Source of the DNA: Nucisporomicrobium flavum
Lineage (GTDB): Bacteria; Actinomycetota; Actinomycetes; Mycobacteriales; Micromonosporaceae
Direction: 5' to 3'
DNA: 55,179 nt
Assembly: GCF_016464385.1 (NCBI RefSeq)
Contig: NZ_JADMLH010000032.1
Coordinates: forward strand, 1 to 55,179
Shown: positions 1 through 8,300 of the stretch, one piece after another
How the letters are laid out: every line of letters starts with the position of its first letter
How positions within the stretch are numbered: the stretch's first letter is position 1
Program-made: the position numbers and the translations under genes
Notes under the pieces: generated by a model
The model's input: only the letters and a program-made list of their open reading frames with translations
Database searches by the model: none
What the model was told of the DNA's origin: nothing

Positions 1-70
1 GATAGGCCGGAGATGTAAGCCAGGTAACTGGTTCAGTCGACCGGTACTAATAGGCCGAGGGCTTAACCAC
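1..70 (+). rRNA. rrl: 23S ribosomal RNA, 3' end only
   Basis: The window opens inside the last helices of 23S rRNA. The segment carrying CGACCGGTACTAATAGGCCG and ending near GGCTTAACC is the conserved actinobacterial 23S 3' terminus. Only about 70 bases are present and the exact mature end (about 68-73) is estimated by analogy. It is followed by a spacer and a 5S gene on the same strand, so this is the distal end of a 16S-23S-5S operon. Confidence 0.93.
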
Positions 71-193
71 CTAAAATTTGGTGCTCGATATGCGTTCACT
101 GTGTGATTCACAGCAAACAACCACCCCCCCACATCTTCTGGGTTAACCCCGGGGTGTGGGATCTGGGGAATGTTGGTTGTGCCGCTGATAGGT
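71..193 (+). other. 23S-5S internal transcribed spacer
   Basis: This 123-bp spacer between 23S and 5S has a run of C (about 123-130) and no tRNA gene. The bases before 5S (around 172-193) and after it would form the usual processing stem. No coding pattern is seen. Confidence 0.75.
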
Positions 194-311
194 GTTTCGG
201 TGGTTATAGCGGAGGGGAAACGCCCGGTCTCATTCCGAACCCGGAAGCTAAGCCCTCCAGCGCCGATGGTACTGCACTCGGGAGGGTGTGGGAGAGTAGG
301 ACGCCGCCGGA
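194..311 (+). rRNA. rrf: 5S ribosomal RNA
   Basis: This is a complete 5S gene of about 118 nt. It begins GTTTCGGTGGTTATAGCGG, contains the conserved loop block CCGAACCCGGAAGCTAAG, and ends in CGCCGCCGGAC, which pairs with the 5' end to form helix I. Ends are accurate to within a base or two. A strong terminator follows directly. Confidence 0.96.
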
Positions 312-320
312 CTCAACGTA

Positions 321-365
321 CAGTCGAGGGCCTTCCCCTACGGGGGTTGGCCCTCGACTGCTTTT
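321..365 (+). terminator. rRNA operon terminator
   Basis: A perfect 12-bp inverted repeat (321-332 pairing with 349-360, arm CAGTCGAGGGCC) encloses a 16-nt loop and is followed by CTTTTG. This is a classical intrinsic terminator directly after 5S. About 200 bp without any obvious gene follow before the next start codon. Confidence 0.9.
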
Positions 366-560
366 GTGCGTCCAGCGCCTAGTAGCGTTGGACGGACGCT
401 CGACCGGTGTGCCCGTGCACGCCCGAGCGGCTCGGCCGCGGCGCCCGGTGCGCCGTGGACCTTGATCAGACGTACCCGTAGTGCCCCCCGTGGCGGAAGT
501 GCTCCGGCGGCCATCGACCATAGTGCGACGGCAATGCCGAACGTTGGAAGGAATTGACCC

Positions 561-3500
561 GTGAACCCAGGACCGCAGGACGGCGGCAACCGCGACGACG
601 AGGGCCGGCCAGGCGGCGGTCGGGACGGCGGATCCGGCGCGAACCCCCGCGGTGACCGGGGCGACCGGGGTGCCCCCCGTCGCGACGGTGGATCGCGTGG
701 CGGATACCAGGGCGACCGCGGCGCCCCGCGCGGCGACCGTGACGGTGGCCGGGGCGGCGACCGCGGTGGTTACAGCGGCGGCAGTGACCGTGGCGGGTAC
801 AGCGGCGGGAACCGGGACGGTGGGCGCGGCGGATACAGCGGCGGCAACCGGGACGGGGGATCCCGTGGTGGGTACTCCGGTGGTGACCGGGGTGGCTTCC
901 GCGGCGGTGATCGGGACCGCGGTGGCGACCGGGGCGGGTACTCCGGCGGTGACCGGGGCGGCTTCCGCGGCGGTGACCGCGACCGGGGCGGCTCATCCGG
1001 TGGTGACCGCGGCGGGTTCCGTGGTGCTGACCGCGGCGGTGACCGTGGTGGGTTCCGTAGCGGTGGCAGCGGCGAGCGCCCCAGCTACGGCGACCGCGGC
1101 GGGTTCCGCGGCAACAGCGTCGAACGTGGCAGCAGCGACCGCGGCGGCTACAGCGGCGGCGGCGACCGTGGTGGCTTCCGCAGCGGAGGCAGCGGAGGCA
1201 GCAGCGGCGGCGACCGTGGTGGATTCCGTAGCGGTGGCAGCGCCGGCGGGGACCGGGGTGGTTTCCGCAGCGGTGGTGGCGACCGGGGTGGTTACTCCGG
1301 TGGTGACCGTGGCGGCTTCCGCGGCGGTGACCGGGACCGGGGTGGCTACAGCGGCGGCGGCGACCGGGGTGGCTTCCGCGGCGGAGACCGGGACCGTGGC
1401 GGTTCCTCCAGCGGCGGTGGCGATCGTGGCGGCTTCCGTAGCGGTGGCAGCGCCGGCGGGGACCGGGGTGGTTTCCGCAGCGGCGGTGGCGAGCGCGGCG
1501 GATACAGCGGCGGCGGGGACCGTGGCGGATACAGCGGTGGCGGGGACCGTGGTGGGTTCCGCAGTGGTGGCGGTAGCGGCGAGCGTGGCAGCTACGGCGA
1601 CCGGGGCGGTTTCCGCGGCGGGGACCGGGACCGTGGTGGTTTCCGCGGGGACAACCGTGACCGCGGTGGGTTCCAGAGTGACCGGGGCCCCCGCGAGGGC
1701 GGCGACAGGGCTCCGCGTGAAGGTGGCTTCCGCGGCCCCCGTGACGGCGGTGACCGGGGTCCGCGTCAGGGCGGCTTCCAGGGCGACCGGGGTCCGCGGC
1801 AGGGCGGCGGGTACCAGGGCGATCGGGGCCAGGACCGGGGCGGCTACCAGAGCGACCGGGGCAACTTCCGGGACCGTGGCGACGCGCCTCGCTCCGAGGG
1901 CGGCGCGCGGGGCAGCTTCCAGGGTGGTTCCGGTGGGTTCCGGGGCGACCGGGACCGGGGGCAGACCGGCGGCCGTCCGCAGGGCGACCGGGGCGGCTTC
2001 CGGGACGACCGGGGCGGGTTCCGGGGCGGCGACCGGCCCGGCAACCGCAGCGGTGGTGGCGGCGGCGGGTTCCGGACCGATCGGGACCGGCCGTACGGGG
2101 ACCGTCCGCAGGGCGACCGTGGGCCGCGCGAGGGCGGGTTCCGGGGCGACCGGGACCGCGGCAACTACCAGGGCGACCGGGGCCAGGAGCGCACTGGTTA
2201 CCAGGGTGACCGCGGCCAGGAGCGCACCGGCTACCAGGGTGACCGGGACCGCGGCTACCAGGGCGATCGGGGTCAGAGCCGCGGTGGCTACCAGGGCGAC
2301 CGGGGTCAGGACCGCGGCGGCTACCAGGGCAGCCGGGATCAGGGCAACCGGGACCGCGGCGGGTACCAGGGCGACCGGGGCCAGGAGCGCGGTGGGTACC
2401 AGGGCGACCGGGATCGCGAGCGCGGCGGCTTCCGTGGTGAGCAGGGGCGGGACGATCAGCAGCCCGCATTCCAGGCTCCCGAGATTCCCGAGGACATCGC
2501 CGCGAGCGACCTCGACAAGGAGGTTCGCGCCGAGCTGCTGAGCCTGTCGCGGGACACCGCCGACCGGGTGGCGCGGCATCTTGTCGCCGCCGGGACGATC
2601 ATTGACGAGGATTCCGAGCTGGCGCTTCAGCACGCGGTTGCGGCGCGGCGGTTGGCTTCGCGGATCGCCGTGGTGCGGGAGGCCGTCGGGCTTGCCGCGT
2701 ACGCCGCGGGGGACTGGACGACCGCTATCGCCGAGCTGCGGACGTACCACCGGATGACCGGGCGGCAGACGCACCTGGCCGAGCTGGCCGACTGTGAGCG
2801 CGCCCTGGGCCGGCCGGAACGGGCGATCGATCTGTTCCGTGGCGCCGACCGTGAGGCGATGGACAAGGCCGGCGCGATCGAGCTGCTGATCGTGGCCGCG
2901 GGTGCCCGTGGCGACCTGGGCCAGCACGACGCCGCCGTGGCGATGCTGCAGGTCAAGGAGCTGACCTCGGAGGAGGACGCGGAGTGGGCGGCGCGGCTGC
3001 GGTACGCGTACGCCGATGCTCTGCTCGCCGCCGACCGGCGTGACGAGGCGCGGGAGTGGTTCTCGCGGGCCGCGGCCGCCGACGAGGACGACGTGACCGA
3101 CGCGGCGGAGCGGCTGCTCGAGCTCGACGGCGTCACCATCGAGGGCGACGACGACGAGGACGACGAGGACGGTGACGGCGGCGAGACCGCGATGGCCGGC
3201 CGCGACGAGGACGGTGACCGCGGCGGGTCCGCTGTGGCCGCCCGCGACGACGACGAGGGTGACAGCGGCGAGACCGCCCTGGGCGACCGCGACGAGACCG
3301 CCGTGGCCGACGGGGACGACGCCGACCTCGACGACGAGGACGACTCCGACGACGACGAGGAGGATGAGGCGTACCACGGTGCGGCGTTCCTCGACGACAA
3401 GGAGACGGGCGACCGGGAGGCCGACGCCGACGAGGACGACGAGGACGAGCTGGTCGACGGCGAGGAGTTCGACGTCGACGCCGGCATCGACTCGCCGGAG

Positions 3501-3704
3501 GACGAAGCCGCCGACGCCGACGCCGACGATGACGACGCGGACGACGACCTGGTCGGCGACGAGACCGACATCGCCGCCGAGCCGGCCGTCGGCTCCGACG
3601 AGGACGAGGACGACGACGAGGACGACGCTCCGAAGGCCGGCAGCGACGAGTTCGTCGGCGGGCGCGCCGACACGGACGAGCCGCGGGCCGAGGGCAACGC
3701 GTGA
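561..3704 (+). CDS. TPR-domain protein with giant RG/GD-rich disordered N-terminus and acidic tail
   Basis: A 1047-residue protein starting at GTG 561, with GGAAGGA about 8 nt upstream. Residues about 20-630 are an almost uninterrupted low-complexity tract built from GDRGG, FRGG, YSGG and YQGDRGQ units. Residues about 636-855 form an alpha-helical TPR-like domain (starting near EVRAELLSLSRDTADRV) that matches the conserved actinobacterial family including M. tuberculosis Rv1691. Residues about 856-1047 are extremely Asp/Glu-rich. Homologues carry a shorter Gly/Arg/Asp N-terminus, so the tract looks expanded here. Arg-Gly-rich segments often bind RNA or drive condensation, and the gene lies just downstream of an rRNA operon; any ribosome-related role is inference. 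The stop overlaps the next start (GTGA). Confidence 0.85.
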   Translation: MNPGPQDGGNRDDEGRPGGGRDGGSGANPRGDRGDRGAPRRDGGSRGGYQGDRGAPRGDRDGGRGGDRGGYSGGSDRGGYSGGNRDGGRGGYSGGNRDGGSRGGYSGGDRGGFRGGDRDRGGDRGGYSGGDRGGFRGGDRDRGGSSGGDRGGFRGADRGGDRGGFRSGGSGERPSYGDRGGFRGNSVERGSSDRGGYSGGGDRGGFRSGGSGGSSGGDRGGFRSGGSAGGDRGGFRSGGGDRGGYSGGDRGGFRGGDRDRGGYSGGGDRGGFRGGDRDRGGSSSGGGDRGGFRSGGSAGGDRGGFRSGGGERGGYSGGGDRGGYSGGGDRGGFRSGGGSGERGSYGDRGGFRGGDRDRGGFRGDNRDRGGFQSDRGPREGGDRAPREGGFRGPRDGGDRGPRQGGFQGDRGPRQGGGYQGDRGQDRGGYQSDRGNFRDRGDAPRSEGGARGSFQGGSGGFRGDRDRGQTGGRPQGDRGGFRDDRGGFRGGDRPGNRSGGGGGGFRTDRDRPYGDRPQGDRGPREGGFRGDRDRGNYQGDRGQERTGYQGDRGQERTGYQGDRDRGYQGDRGQSRGGYQGDRGQDRGGYQGSRDQGNRDRGGYQGDRGQERGGYQGDRDRERGGFRGEQGRDDQQPAFQAPEIPEDIAASDLDKEVRAELLSLSRDTADRVARHLVAAGTIIDEDSELALQHAVAARRLASRIAVVREAVGLAAYAAGDWTTAIAELRTYHRMTGRQTHLAELADCERALGRPERAIDLFRGADREAMDKAGAIELLIVAAGARGDLGQHDAAVAMLQVKELTSEEDAEWAARLRYAYADALLAADRRDEAREWFSRAAAADEDDVTDAAERLLELDGVTIEGDDDEDDEDGDGGETAMAGRDEDGDRGGSAVAARDDDEGDSGETALGDRDETAVADGDDADLDDEDDSDDDEEDEAYHGAAFLDDKETGDREADADEDDEDELVDGEEFDVDAGIDSPEDEAADADADDDDADDDLVGDETDIAAEPAVGSDEDEDDDEDDAPKAGSDEFVGGRADTDEPRAEGNA
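690..2450 (+). repeat. Tandem low-complexity coding repeats (RG/GD/YSGG/YQGD units)
   Basis: About 1.76 kb of degenerate tandem repeats inside the TPR-protein gene. The first two thirds encode variants of GDRGGFRGGDRDRGGYSGG; the last third encodes YQGDRGQ(D/E)R units. Repeats of 9-60 bp recur with synonymous changes, which points to slippage and unequal exchange under selection for amino-acid content. The bias also opens long false ORFs in other frames (for example minus 466-2469 and 993-3377). Confidence 0.85.
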
Positions 3705-4684
3705 GCGGTCGGCTTGTCGATGCGTACGACCTGGTCATCTTCGACCTGGACGGAGTCATCTACCTGATCGACAAGCCGATCGCGGGTGCGGCCGGGGCCG
3801 TCGAGCGGCTGCGTGCCGACGGCGTCCCGGTCGCGTACGCCACGAACAACGCCTCCCGGCGTGCCGCCGACGTCGCCGGGCTGCTCAGCGGCATGGGTGT
3901 GCCGGCGGCCGCCGGTGAGGTGCTGACCTCGGCCGGCGCGTCCGCGGCGATGCTGGCCGAGCGGCTCCCGGCCGGCGCCCCGGTGCTGGTCGTCGGCGCC
4001 GAGGCGCTGCGGGCGGAGGTCCGCGACGCGGGCCTCACCGTCGTCGAGCGGGCCGAGGATTCCCCGGCGGCGGTCGTGCAGGGGTACGGGCCGGAGGTCG
4101 GCTGGAAGATCCTCGCCGAGGCGTCGCTGGCCGTACGGGCCGGGGCGCTGTGGATCGCCACGAACGCCGACCGGACGCTGCCCAGCCCGCGCGGGCCGCT
4201 CCCCGGCAACGGGTCGCTGGTCTCGGTGCTGCGGACGGCGCTGGACCGCGAACCGGACGTCGTGGTCGGAAAGCCGGCGCCGGCGTTGTTCGAGACGGCT
4301 GCGTCGCAGTCGAAGGCGCAGCGTCCGCTGACCGTCGGGGACCGGCTCGACACCGACATCGAGGGCGCGGTCGGCGCGGGCATGGACAGCCTGCTCGTGC
4401 TGACCGGGGTGAGCGGGCCGGCCGAGGTGCTGGCCGCCCCGCCGTCGCGGCGTCCGACGTACGTGGCCGCCGACCTGAGCGGGCTGTTCGGTGCGGCAGA
4501 AGACGCGCGGATCCCGGCGGGGGCGGACGAGGCCGGCGGGTGGCGGCTCACCGACGGGCGGCTCGACGGCGACGGCTCGGCCGTGGACGCGTTGCGGCTG
4601 CTCGCGGCGTACGTGTGGGACGGCGGGAAGCCGAAGCCCGGCTCCGACGCCGCGGCGAAAGTGCTGGCCGACCTGATTCCCTAG
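3701..4684 (+). CDS. HAD-superfamily (NagD-like, class IIA) phosphatase
   Basis: A 327-residue HAD hydrolase starting at GTG 3701, which overlaps the previous TGA by 4 bp. Motif I is FDLDG (Asp15 nucleophile, Asp17 acid/base), motif II is ATNNASR near 48, the motif III lysine is in VGKPAP near 190, and motif IV is GDRLDTD near 213. The C2-type cap between motifs II and III places it with NagD/glycolaldehyde-phosphate phosphatases such as Rv1692, reported as a glycerol-phosphate phosphatase in mycobacteria. The substrate cannot be read from sequence. Coupling to the TPR gene implies co-expression. Its TAG stop lies in CTAG, which also provides the stop of the convergent response regulator. Confidence 0.9.
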   Translation: MSGRLVDAYDLVIFDLDGVIYLIDKPIAGAAGAVERLRADGVPVAYATNNASRRAADVAGLLSGMGVPAAAGEVLTSAGASAAMLAERLPAGAPVLVVGAEALRAEVRDAGLTVVERAEDSPAAVVQGYGPEVGWKILAEASLAVRAGALWIATNADRTLPSPRGPLPGNGSLVSVLRTALDREPDVVVGKPAPALFETAASQSKAQRPLTVGDRLDTDIEGAVGAGMDSLLVLTGVSGPAEVLAAPPSRRPTYVAADLSGLFGAAEDARIPAGADEAGGWRLTDGRLDGDGSAVDALRLLAAYVWDGGKPKPGSDAAAKVLADLIP

Positions 4685-5334
4685 TCGACCAGGCCCGACT
4701 GGTACGCGAAGACGACCAGCTGGGCCCGGTCGCGGGCGGCCAGCTTGACCATGGCCCGGCTGACGTGCGTCCGCGCGGTGGCCGGGCTCAGGCGTAGCCG
4801 GGCCGCGATCTCGTCGTTGCTCAGGCCCTCGCCGACCAGGCCGGCGATCTCGCGTTCCCGGTCCGTGAGCGTGCCCAGCCGGGGGTGCGGGCGCAGCACC
4901 CGGGCCGGCCGGGAGGCGAACTCGCGCACGACCCGGCGCGTCACGGAGGGCGACAGCAGGGCCTCCCCGGCGGCGACCAGGCGGACCGCGCGGATCAGCT
5001 CGGCCGGCCGGGTGTCCTTGGTGAGGAAGCCGCTGGCGCCGTGCCGCAGCGCGTCGAAGACGTACGCGTCGAGCTCGAAGGTGGTCAGCACGATCACCCG
5101 GGTGCCGGTCAGCGTGGGGTCGGCGGCGATGCGGCGGGTGGCCTCGATGCCGTCGATGCCGGGCATCCGGACGTCCATCAGCACCACGTCCGGGTGGTGC
5201 GCGCGGGTCAGGTCGACCGCGGTGAGCCCGTCGGCCGCCTCCGCCGCCACGGTCAGGTCGTCCTCGCTGGACAGCAGCGTGCGCAGGCCGATGCGGACCA
5301 GGTCCTGGTCGTCGGCGATCACGACGGAGATCAT
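4681..5334 (-). CDS. NarL/LuxR-family response regulator
   Basis: 217 residues, start ATG at 5334 overlapping the kinase stop (ATGA). The receiver domain (1-120) has the acidic pair Asp8/Asp9, phospho-acceptor Asp54 in LMDVRMPG, the switch threonine in VLTTF and a lysine in LTKDTRP. A C-terminal LuxR-type HTH (about 150-195, LTDREREIAGLVGEG) binds DNA. The long minus-strand ORF running up to 6531 is an artefact; this start is fixed by the ABA-type domain onset MISVVIADDQ and the overlap. It is the last gene of a four-gene operon with an ABC exporter, whose expression it probably controls. Confidence 0.93.
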   Translation of the reverse strand: MISVVIADDQDLVRIGLRTLLSSEDDLTVAAEAADGLTAVDLTRAHHPDVVLMDVRMPGIDGIEATRRIAADPTLTGTRVIVLTTFELDAYVFDALRHGASGFLTKDTRPAELIRAVRLVAAGEALLSPSVTRRVVREFASRPARVLRPHPRLGTLTDREREIAGLVGEGLSNDEIAARLRLSPATARTHVSRAMVKLAARDRAQLVVFAYQSGLVD

Positions 5335-6521
5335 CGGCGGACCGGGATCGTCGCGGTGACCTGGAAGCCGCCGTCCGGGCCCGGGCCCGCGGACAGGGAC
5401 CCGCCCAGGGCGCCGACCCGCTCCCGCATCCCGGCGAGACCGTGCCCGGCCGCAGGCCCGTCCGCCCCGGAGAAGCCGGCCGCCGAGGAGCCGGACGACG
5501 AAGAGCCGGCCGACGAGACGCCGGGCGACGAAAAGCCGGGCGAGGAAGAACCGGTGTCGGTCACCGACACCGTGAGCTGCTCGTCGTCGCGGCGCAGCCG
5601 GACCTCCGCGCTCGCCGTGCCCGCGTGGCGCAGGACGTTGGTCAGGGCCTCCTGCACGATCCGGTAGCCGGCCAGGTCCACCGCCGCGGGCAGGCCGGCG
5701 AGCGAGCCCTCGACCTCGACCGTCACGGGTACGCCCACCGCCCGGGTCCGCGCCACCACGTCGTCGAGGCGGGCGAGCCCGGGTGCCGGAGCGCGATCGT
5801 CGTCGCCGCGGCGTACGGCCCCGAGCGTGGCGCGCAGTTCGTCGAGGGATTCGCGGCTGGTACGGCTGATCGCGGTCAGCGCGTCGCGGGCCGGGGACTC
5901 CCGGGCCGGCTCCTTGTCCAGCAGGTGCAGGGCGATCTCGGCCTGCATGGTGATCGCCGCGAGCCCGTGCCCGACGACGTCGTGCACCTCCTGGGCGACC
6001 CGGAGACGTTCGGCGTCGGCCTGGCGGCGGGCCTCGTCGCGGCGGGCCTGGAGGACCTGTTCGCGGCCCACCCGGACGGTCACGCCGATGGCGAGCGGCC
6101 CGGCGACCCATGCCACCTGGGGCATGACCGCGTCGAGACCCACGCCGAGGCCGATCAGCGCGCAGACCACCAGCAGGGCCAGGACGACGCCCGCGGCGGT
6201 GGCGGCCCGGCGCAGGGGCCGGTGCGCGCCGATCGTGTACACGGCGACGAGCAGGCTGAGCAGGACGGGGCCGAACGGGTTGCCGCCCAGCAGGTACAGC
6301 CCGGTCGCGGCCGTGGTCGTCGCGAGCGCGGGGGTGGGGTGGACACGCCGGAACGCCATGGCCAGCGCGGCCGCCACGACGCACCCGTACGCCCAGGCCG
6401 GGATGTGGTCGATGCCCTGGTTGCGCCCGGCCGGGGCCGTGCCGGAGAGGCCGACCGCCAGCAGCGCCAGCGCGATCGGCCCGTCGGCACGGAGGGGACG
6501 CAGCCGGTGCATGAGGCTCAC
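5331..6521 (-). CDS. HisKA_3-type sensor histidine kinase with a repetitive insertion in the ATP lid
   Basis: 396 residues, GTG at 6521 overlapping the permease stop (GTGA). About five membrane segments (15-150) precede a dimerisation domain with phospho-acceptor His180 in EVHDVVGHGL, an N-box (YRIVQEALTNVLRHAG) and the G-box HGLAGMRERV. Between the two ATP-binding boxes, residues about 321-354 are a Ser/Gly/Pro repeat (SSPGFSSPGVSSAG...), where relatives have a short linker. It pairs with the NarL-type regulator downstream. The sensing part has almost no extracellular loop, so it probably senses within the membrane or through the adjacent transporter. Confidence 0.93.
   Translation of the reverse strand: MSLMHRLRPLRADGPIALALLAVGLSGTAPAGRNQGIDHIPAWAYGCVVAAALAMAFRRVHPTPALATTTAATGLYLLGGNPFGPVLLSLLVAVYTIGAHRPLRRAATAAGVVLALLVVCALIGLGVGLDAVMPQVAWVAGPLAIGVTVRVGREQVLQARRDEARRQADAERLRVAQEVHDVVGHGLAAITMQAEIALHLLDKEPARESPARDALTAISRTSRESLDELRATLGAVRRGDDDRAPAPGLARLDDVVARTRAVGVPVTVEVEGSLAGLPAAVDLAGYRIVQEALTNVLRHAGTASAEVRLRRDDEQLTVSVTDTGSSSPGFSSPGVSSAGSSSSGSSAAGFSGADGPAAGHGLAGMRERVGALGGSLSAGPGPDGGFQVTATIPVRR
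5457..5556 (-). repeat. 15-bp-periodic repeat inside the kinase ATP-lid region
   Basis: Degenerate tandem units of about 15 bp (plus-strand form GCCGGCCGACGAGAC and relatives) encode repeated (G/A)-F/V/S-S-S-P/A pentapeptides. They insert about 30 flexible residues between the kinase N- and G2-boxes while keeping the reading frame. Confidence 0.65.
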
Positions 6522-7339
6522 AGGATGTCACGGCGGCGCAGCAGAAGACCGCCCAGGACCGCGAACGCGACGAGGTACGCCGCGACGACGACGACCGCCT
6601 GCGCCCCGCCGACGGTGGCCTGCACGCCCGGGGTGTCGGTGGCCGCGCCCAGGGATGCGGCCAGCGAGCCGGCGTTCGGGCCGGGCAGCCCCTTCTGCAG
6701 CTGCGCGACCCAGTCCAGCAGGGGAGCGGCGATCAGCGCGAGCAGGTTCTGCACGGCCAGCAGCCAGACGAGCCCGAGGCCGACCGGCAGCGCCACCCCG
6801 CGCAGCGCGATGGCGAGCAGCGCGCCGAGCACCGTCCACATCGCCGCGATCAGCCAGCCCGCACCGATGCCGGCGAGCAGGTCGGCCGCGCCGGGCCAGG
6901 CGAGCGGGCGGTCCTCGGCGACGGCGATGACGGCACTCGCGACCGCGCCCGCGGCGAAGACGGCGAGCAGCCCGGCCAGGGCCGCGAGGCAGAGGGTCGC
7001 GAGCTTGGCGGCGTACACGATGATCCGGCCGGGGTTCTGGGTCAGCACGGTCTTCCAGGTGCCCCACTGGTATTCGCCGCCCACCGCGAGCACGCCGAGG
7101 ATGAGCATGAGGGCGCCCAGGAACACCGGGAGGCCGCCGACCGAGTTGCCGACGAGCTGGTCGGGCAGCAGCGCCGCCAGGCCGCGTTCGGCCCGCGGTC
7201 CGCCGGTGCCGCCGGCATATCCCGCGTACGGGATGAGGTAGGTGAAGGTCAGGCTCAGCCCGACCGCGATCGCCAGCAGCGCCCACGTCGCGGGGCGGCG
7301 TACCAGCTTGAGGGTCTCGGCGCGGATGTGGTCACGCAT
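6518..7339 (-). CDS. ABC-2 type transporter permease
   Basis: 273 residues, ATG at 7339, overlapping the ATPase gene by 8 bp. Six hydrophobic segments can be traced: about 16-35, 74-95, 112-140, 150-175, 180-205 and 240-265. The start RAETLKLVRRPATW is typical of single-copy ABC-2 permeases of actinobacterial exporters. With the ATPase it would form a homodimeric exporter; antibiotic or lipid efflux is plausible from the attached two-component system, but no substrate is visible. Confidence 0.88.
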   Translation of the reverse strand: MRDHIRAETLKLVRRPATWALLAIAVGLSLTFTYLIPYAGYAGGTGGPRAERGLAALLPDQLVGNSVGGLPVFLGALMLILGVLAVGGEYQWGTWKTVLTQNPGRIIVYAAKLATLCLAALAGLLAVFAAGAVASAVIAVAEDRPLAWPGAADLLAGIGAGWLIAAMWTVLGALLAIALRGVALPVGLGLVWLLAVQNLLALIAAPLLDWVAQLQKGLPGPNAGSLAASLGAATDTPGVQATVGGAQAVVVVAAYLVAFAVLGGLLLRRRDIL

Positions 7340-8258
7340 GGCCGGTCGCTCCCGTCAGGTCGAAGAATGCCTGTTCCAGGCTGCGTTCCTGCGGCCGCAG
7401 CTCGCTGACCGCGATGCCCGCGCCGACCAGGACGGCGTTGAGCTCGGCGGCCCGGCGCGGCGGCACTGCCAGGTCCAGGCCGTTTCCGTTCACGTGTACG
7501 GCGTCAGCACCGAGCAGCGTGCGCGCACGGTCGGCGGCCGCGGCCAGCGGTTCGGCCACGAGCCGCAGGGTCGGTTCGCCGCGGAGGCCGGCGACGGTGC
7601 TCTCGGCGACGAGCCGGCCCTTCGCGATGACGCCGACGCGGTCGCAGAGCTCCTGGACCTCGCTCATCAGGTGGCTGGACAGCAGGACTGTGCACCCGGC
7701 GGCGCCGAGGCGGCGTACCAGCAGGCGCATGTCGGCCATTCCCGCGGGGTCGAGGCCGTTGGTGGGCTCGTCCAGCATGACCAGGCGCGGGTCCTTGAGC
7801 AGCGCCGCGGCCACGCCCAGCCGCTGCTTCATGCCCAGCGAGTAGGCCGCGTACCGGTCCGCCGCCCGGTCGGTCAGCTCCACCTGGTCGAGGACCGCCG
7901 CGACCCGGGAGACGGATACGCCGGCATGCCGCGCCACCGCGCGCAGGTTGTCGCGTCCACTCAGGTACGGGTAGAAGGCCGGTCCCTCGATCAGCGCGCC
8001 CACGGCGTCCAGCCGCCCCGGCGGGTGGCCGAACAACCGGACCTGCCCGGCGGTCGGCCGGACGAGGCCGAGCAGCATGCGCAGCGTGGTGGTCTTCCCG
8101 GCGCCGTTGGGGCCGAGGAAGCCGTACACCTCGCCGGCGCGTACGCGCAGATCCAGCGAGTCGACGGCGGTGAGCGGGCCGTACCGTTTGGTCAGGCCCC
8201 GGGTCTCGACGGGTGCGGTCATGACGCTCATCGTCGCCGCGTCCGGGGCCTGCTCCAT
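7332..8258 (-). CDS. ABC transporter ATP-binding protein
   Basis: 308 residues if started at ATG 8258. Later in-frame ATGs at 8231 (MSVMTAP) and 8222 (MTAPVETRG) are equally plausible, as no site has a strong Shine-Dalgarno. Walker A is GPNGAGKTT (49-57), the signature is YSLGMKQRL, and Walker B is LVMLDEPTNGLDP. A C-terminal extension of about 80 residues is typical of the DrrA/CcmA-type exporter ATPases. First gene of the leftward operon ATPase-permease-kinase-regulator. Confidence 0.9.
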   Translation of the reverse strand: MEQAPDAATMSVMTAPVETRGLTKRYGPLTAVDSLDLRVRAGEVYGFLGPNGAGKTTTLRMLLGLVRPTAGQVRLFGHPPGRLDAVGALIEGPAFYPYLSGRDNLRAVARHAGVSVSRVAAVLDQVELTDRAADRYAAYSLGMKQRLGVAAALLKDPRLVMLDEPTNGLDPAGMADMRLLVRRLGAAGCTVLLSSHLMSEVQELCDRVGVIAKGRLVAESTVAGLRGEPTLRLVAEPLAAAADRARTLLGADAVHVNGNGLDLAVPPRRAAELNAVLVGAGIAVSELRPQERSLEQAFFDLTGATGHA

Positions 8259-8300
8259 CCGTTGCCGGGCGGCCCTGTTCCTACGCCCCCGGACGTACGC

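Noticed and set aside
466..3759. Long ORFs in other frames across the RG/GD gene (667, 629, 794, 356 and 208 residues)
   Set aside because: They arise from repeats and G/C third-position bias of the real frame; their products are single-residue-biased (Arg/His, Ala/Thr, Ser) with no domains.
4681..6531. A 616-residue minus-strand ORF fusing an Arg-rich N-terminus to the response regulator
   Set aside because: The first 400 residues are an out-of-frame reading of the kinase gene; the regulator starts at 5334 with an ATGA overlap.
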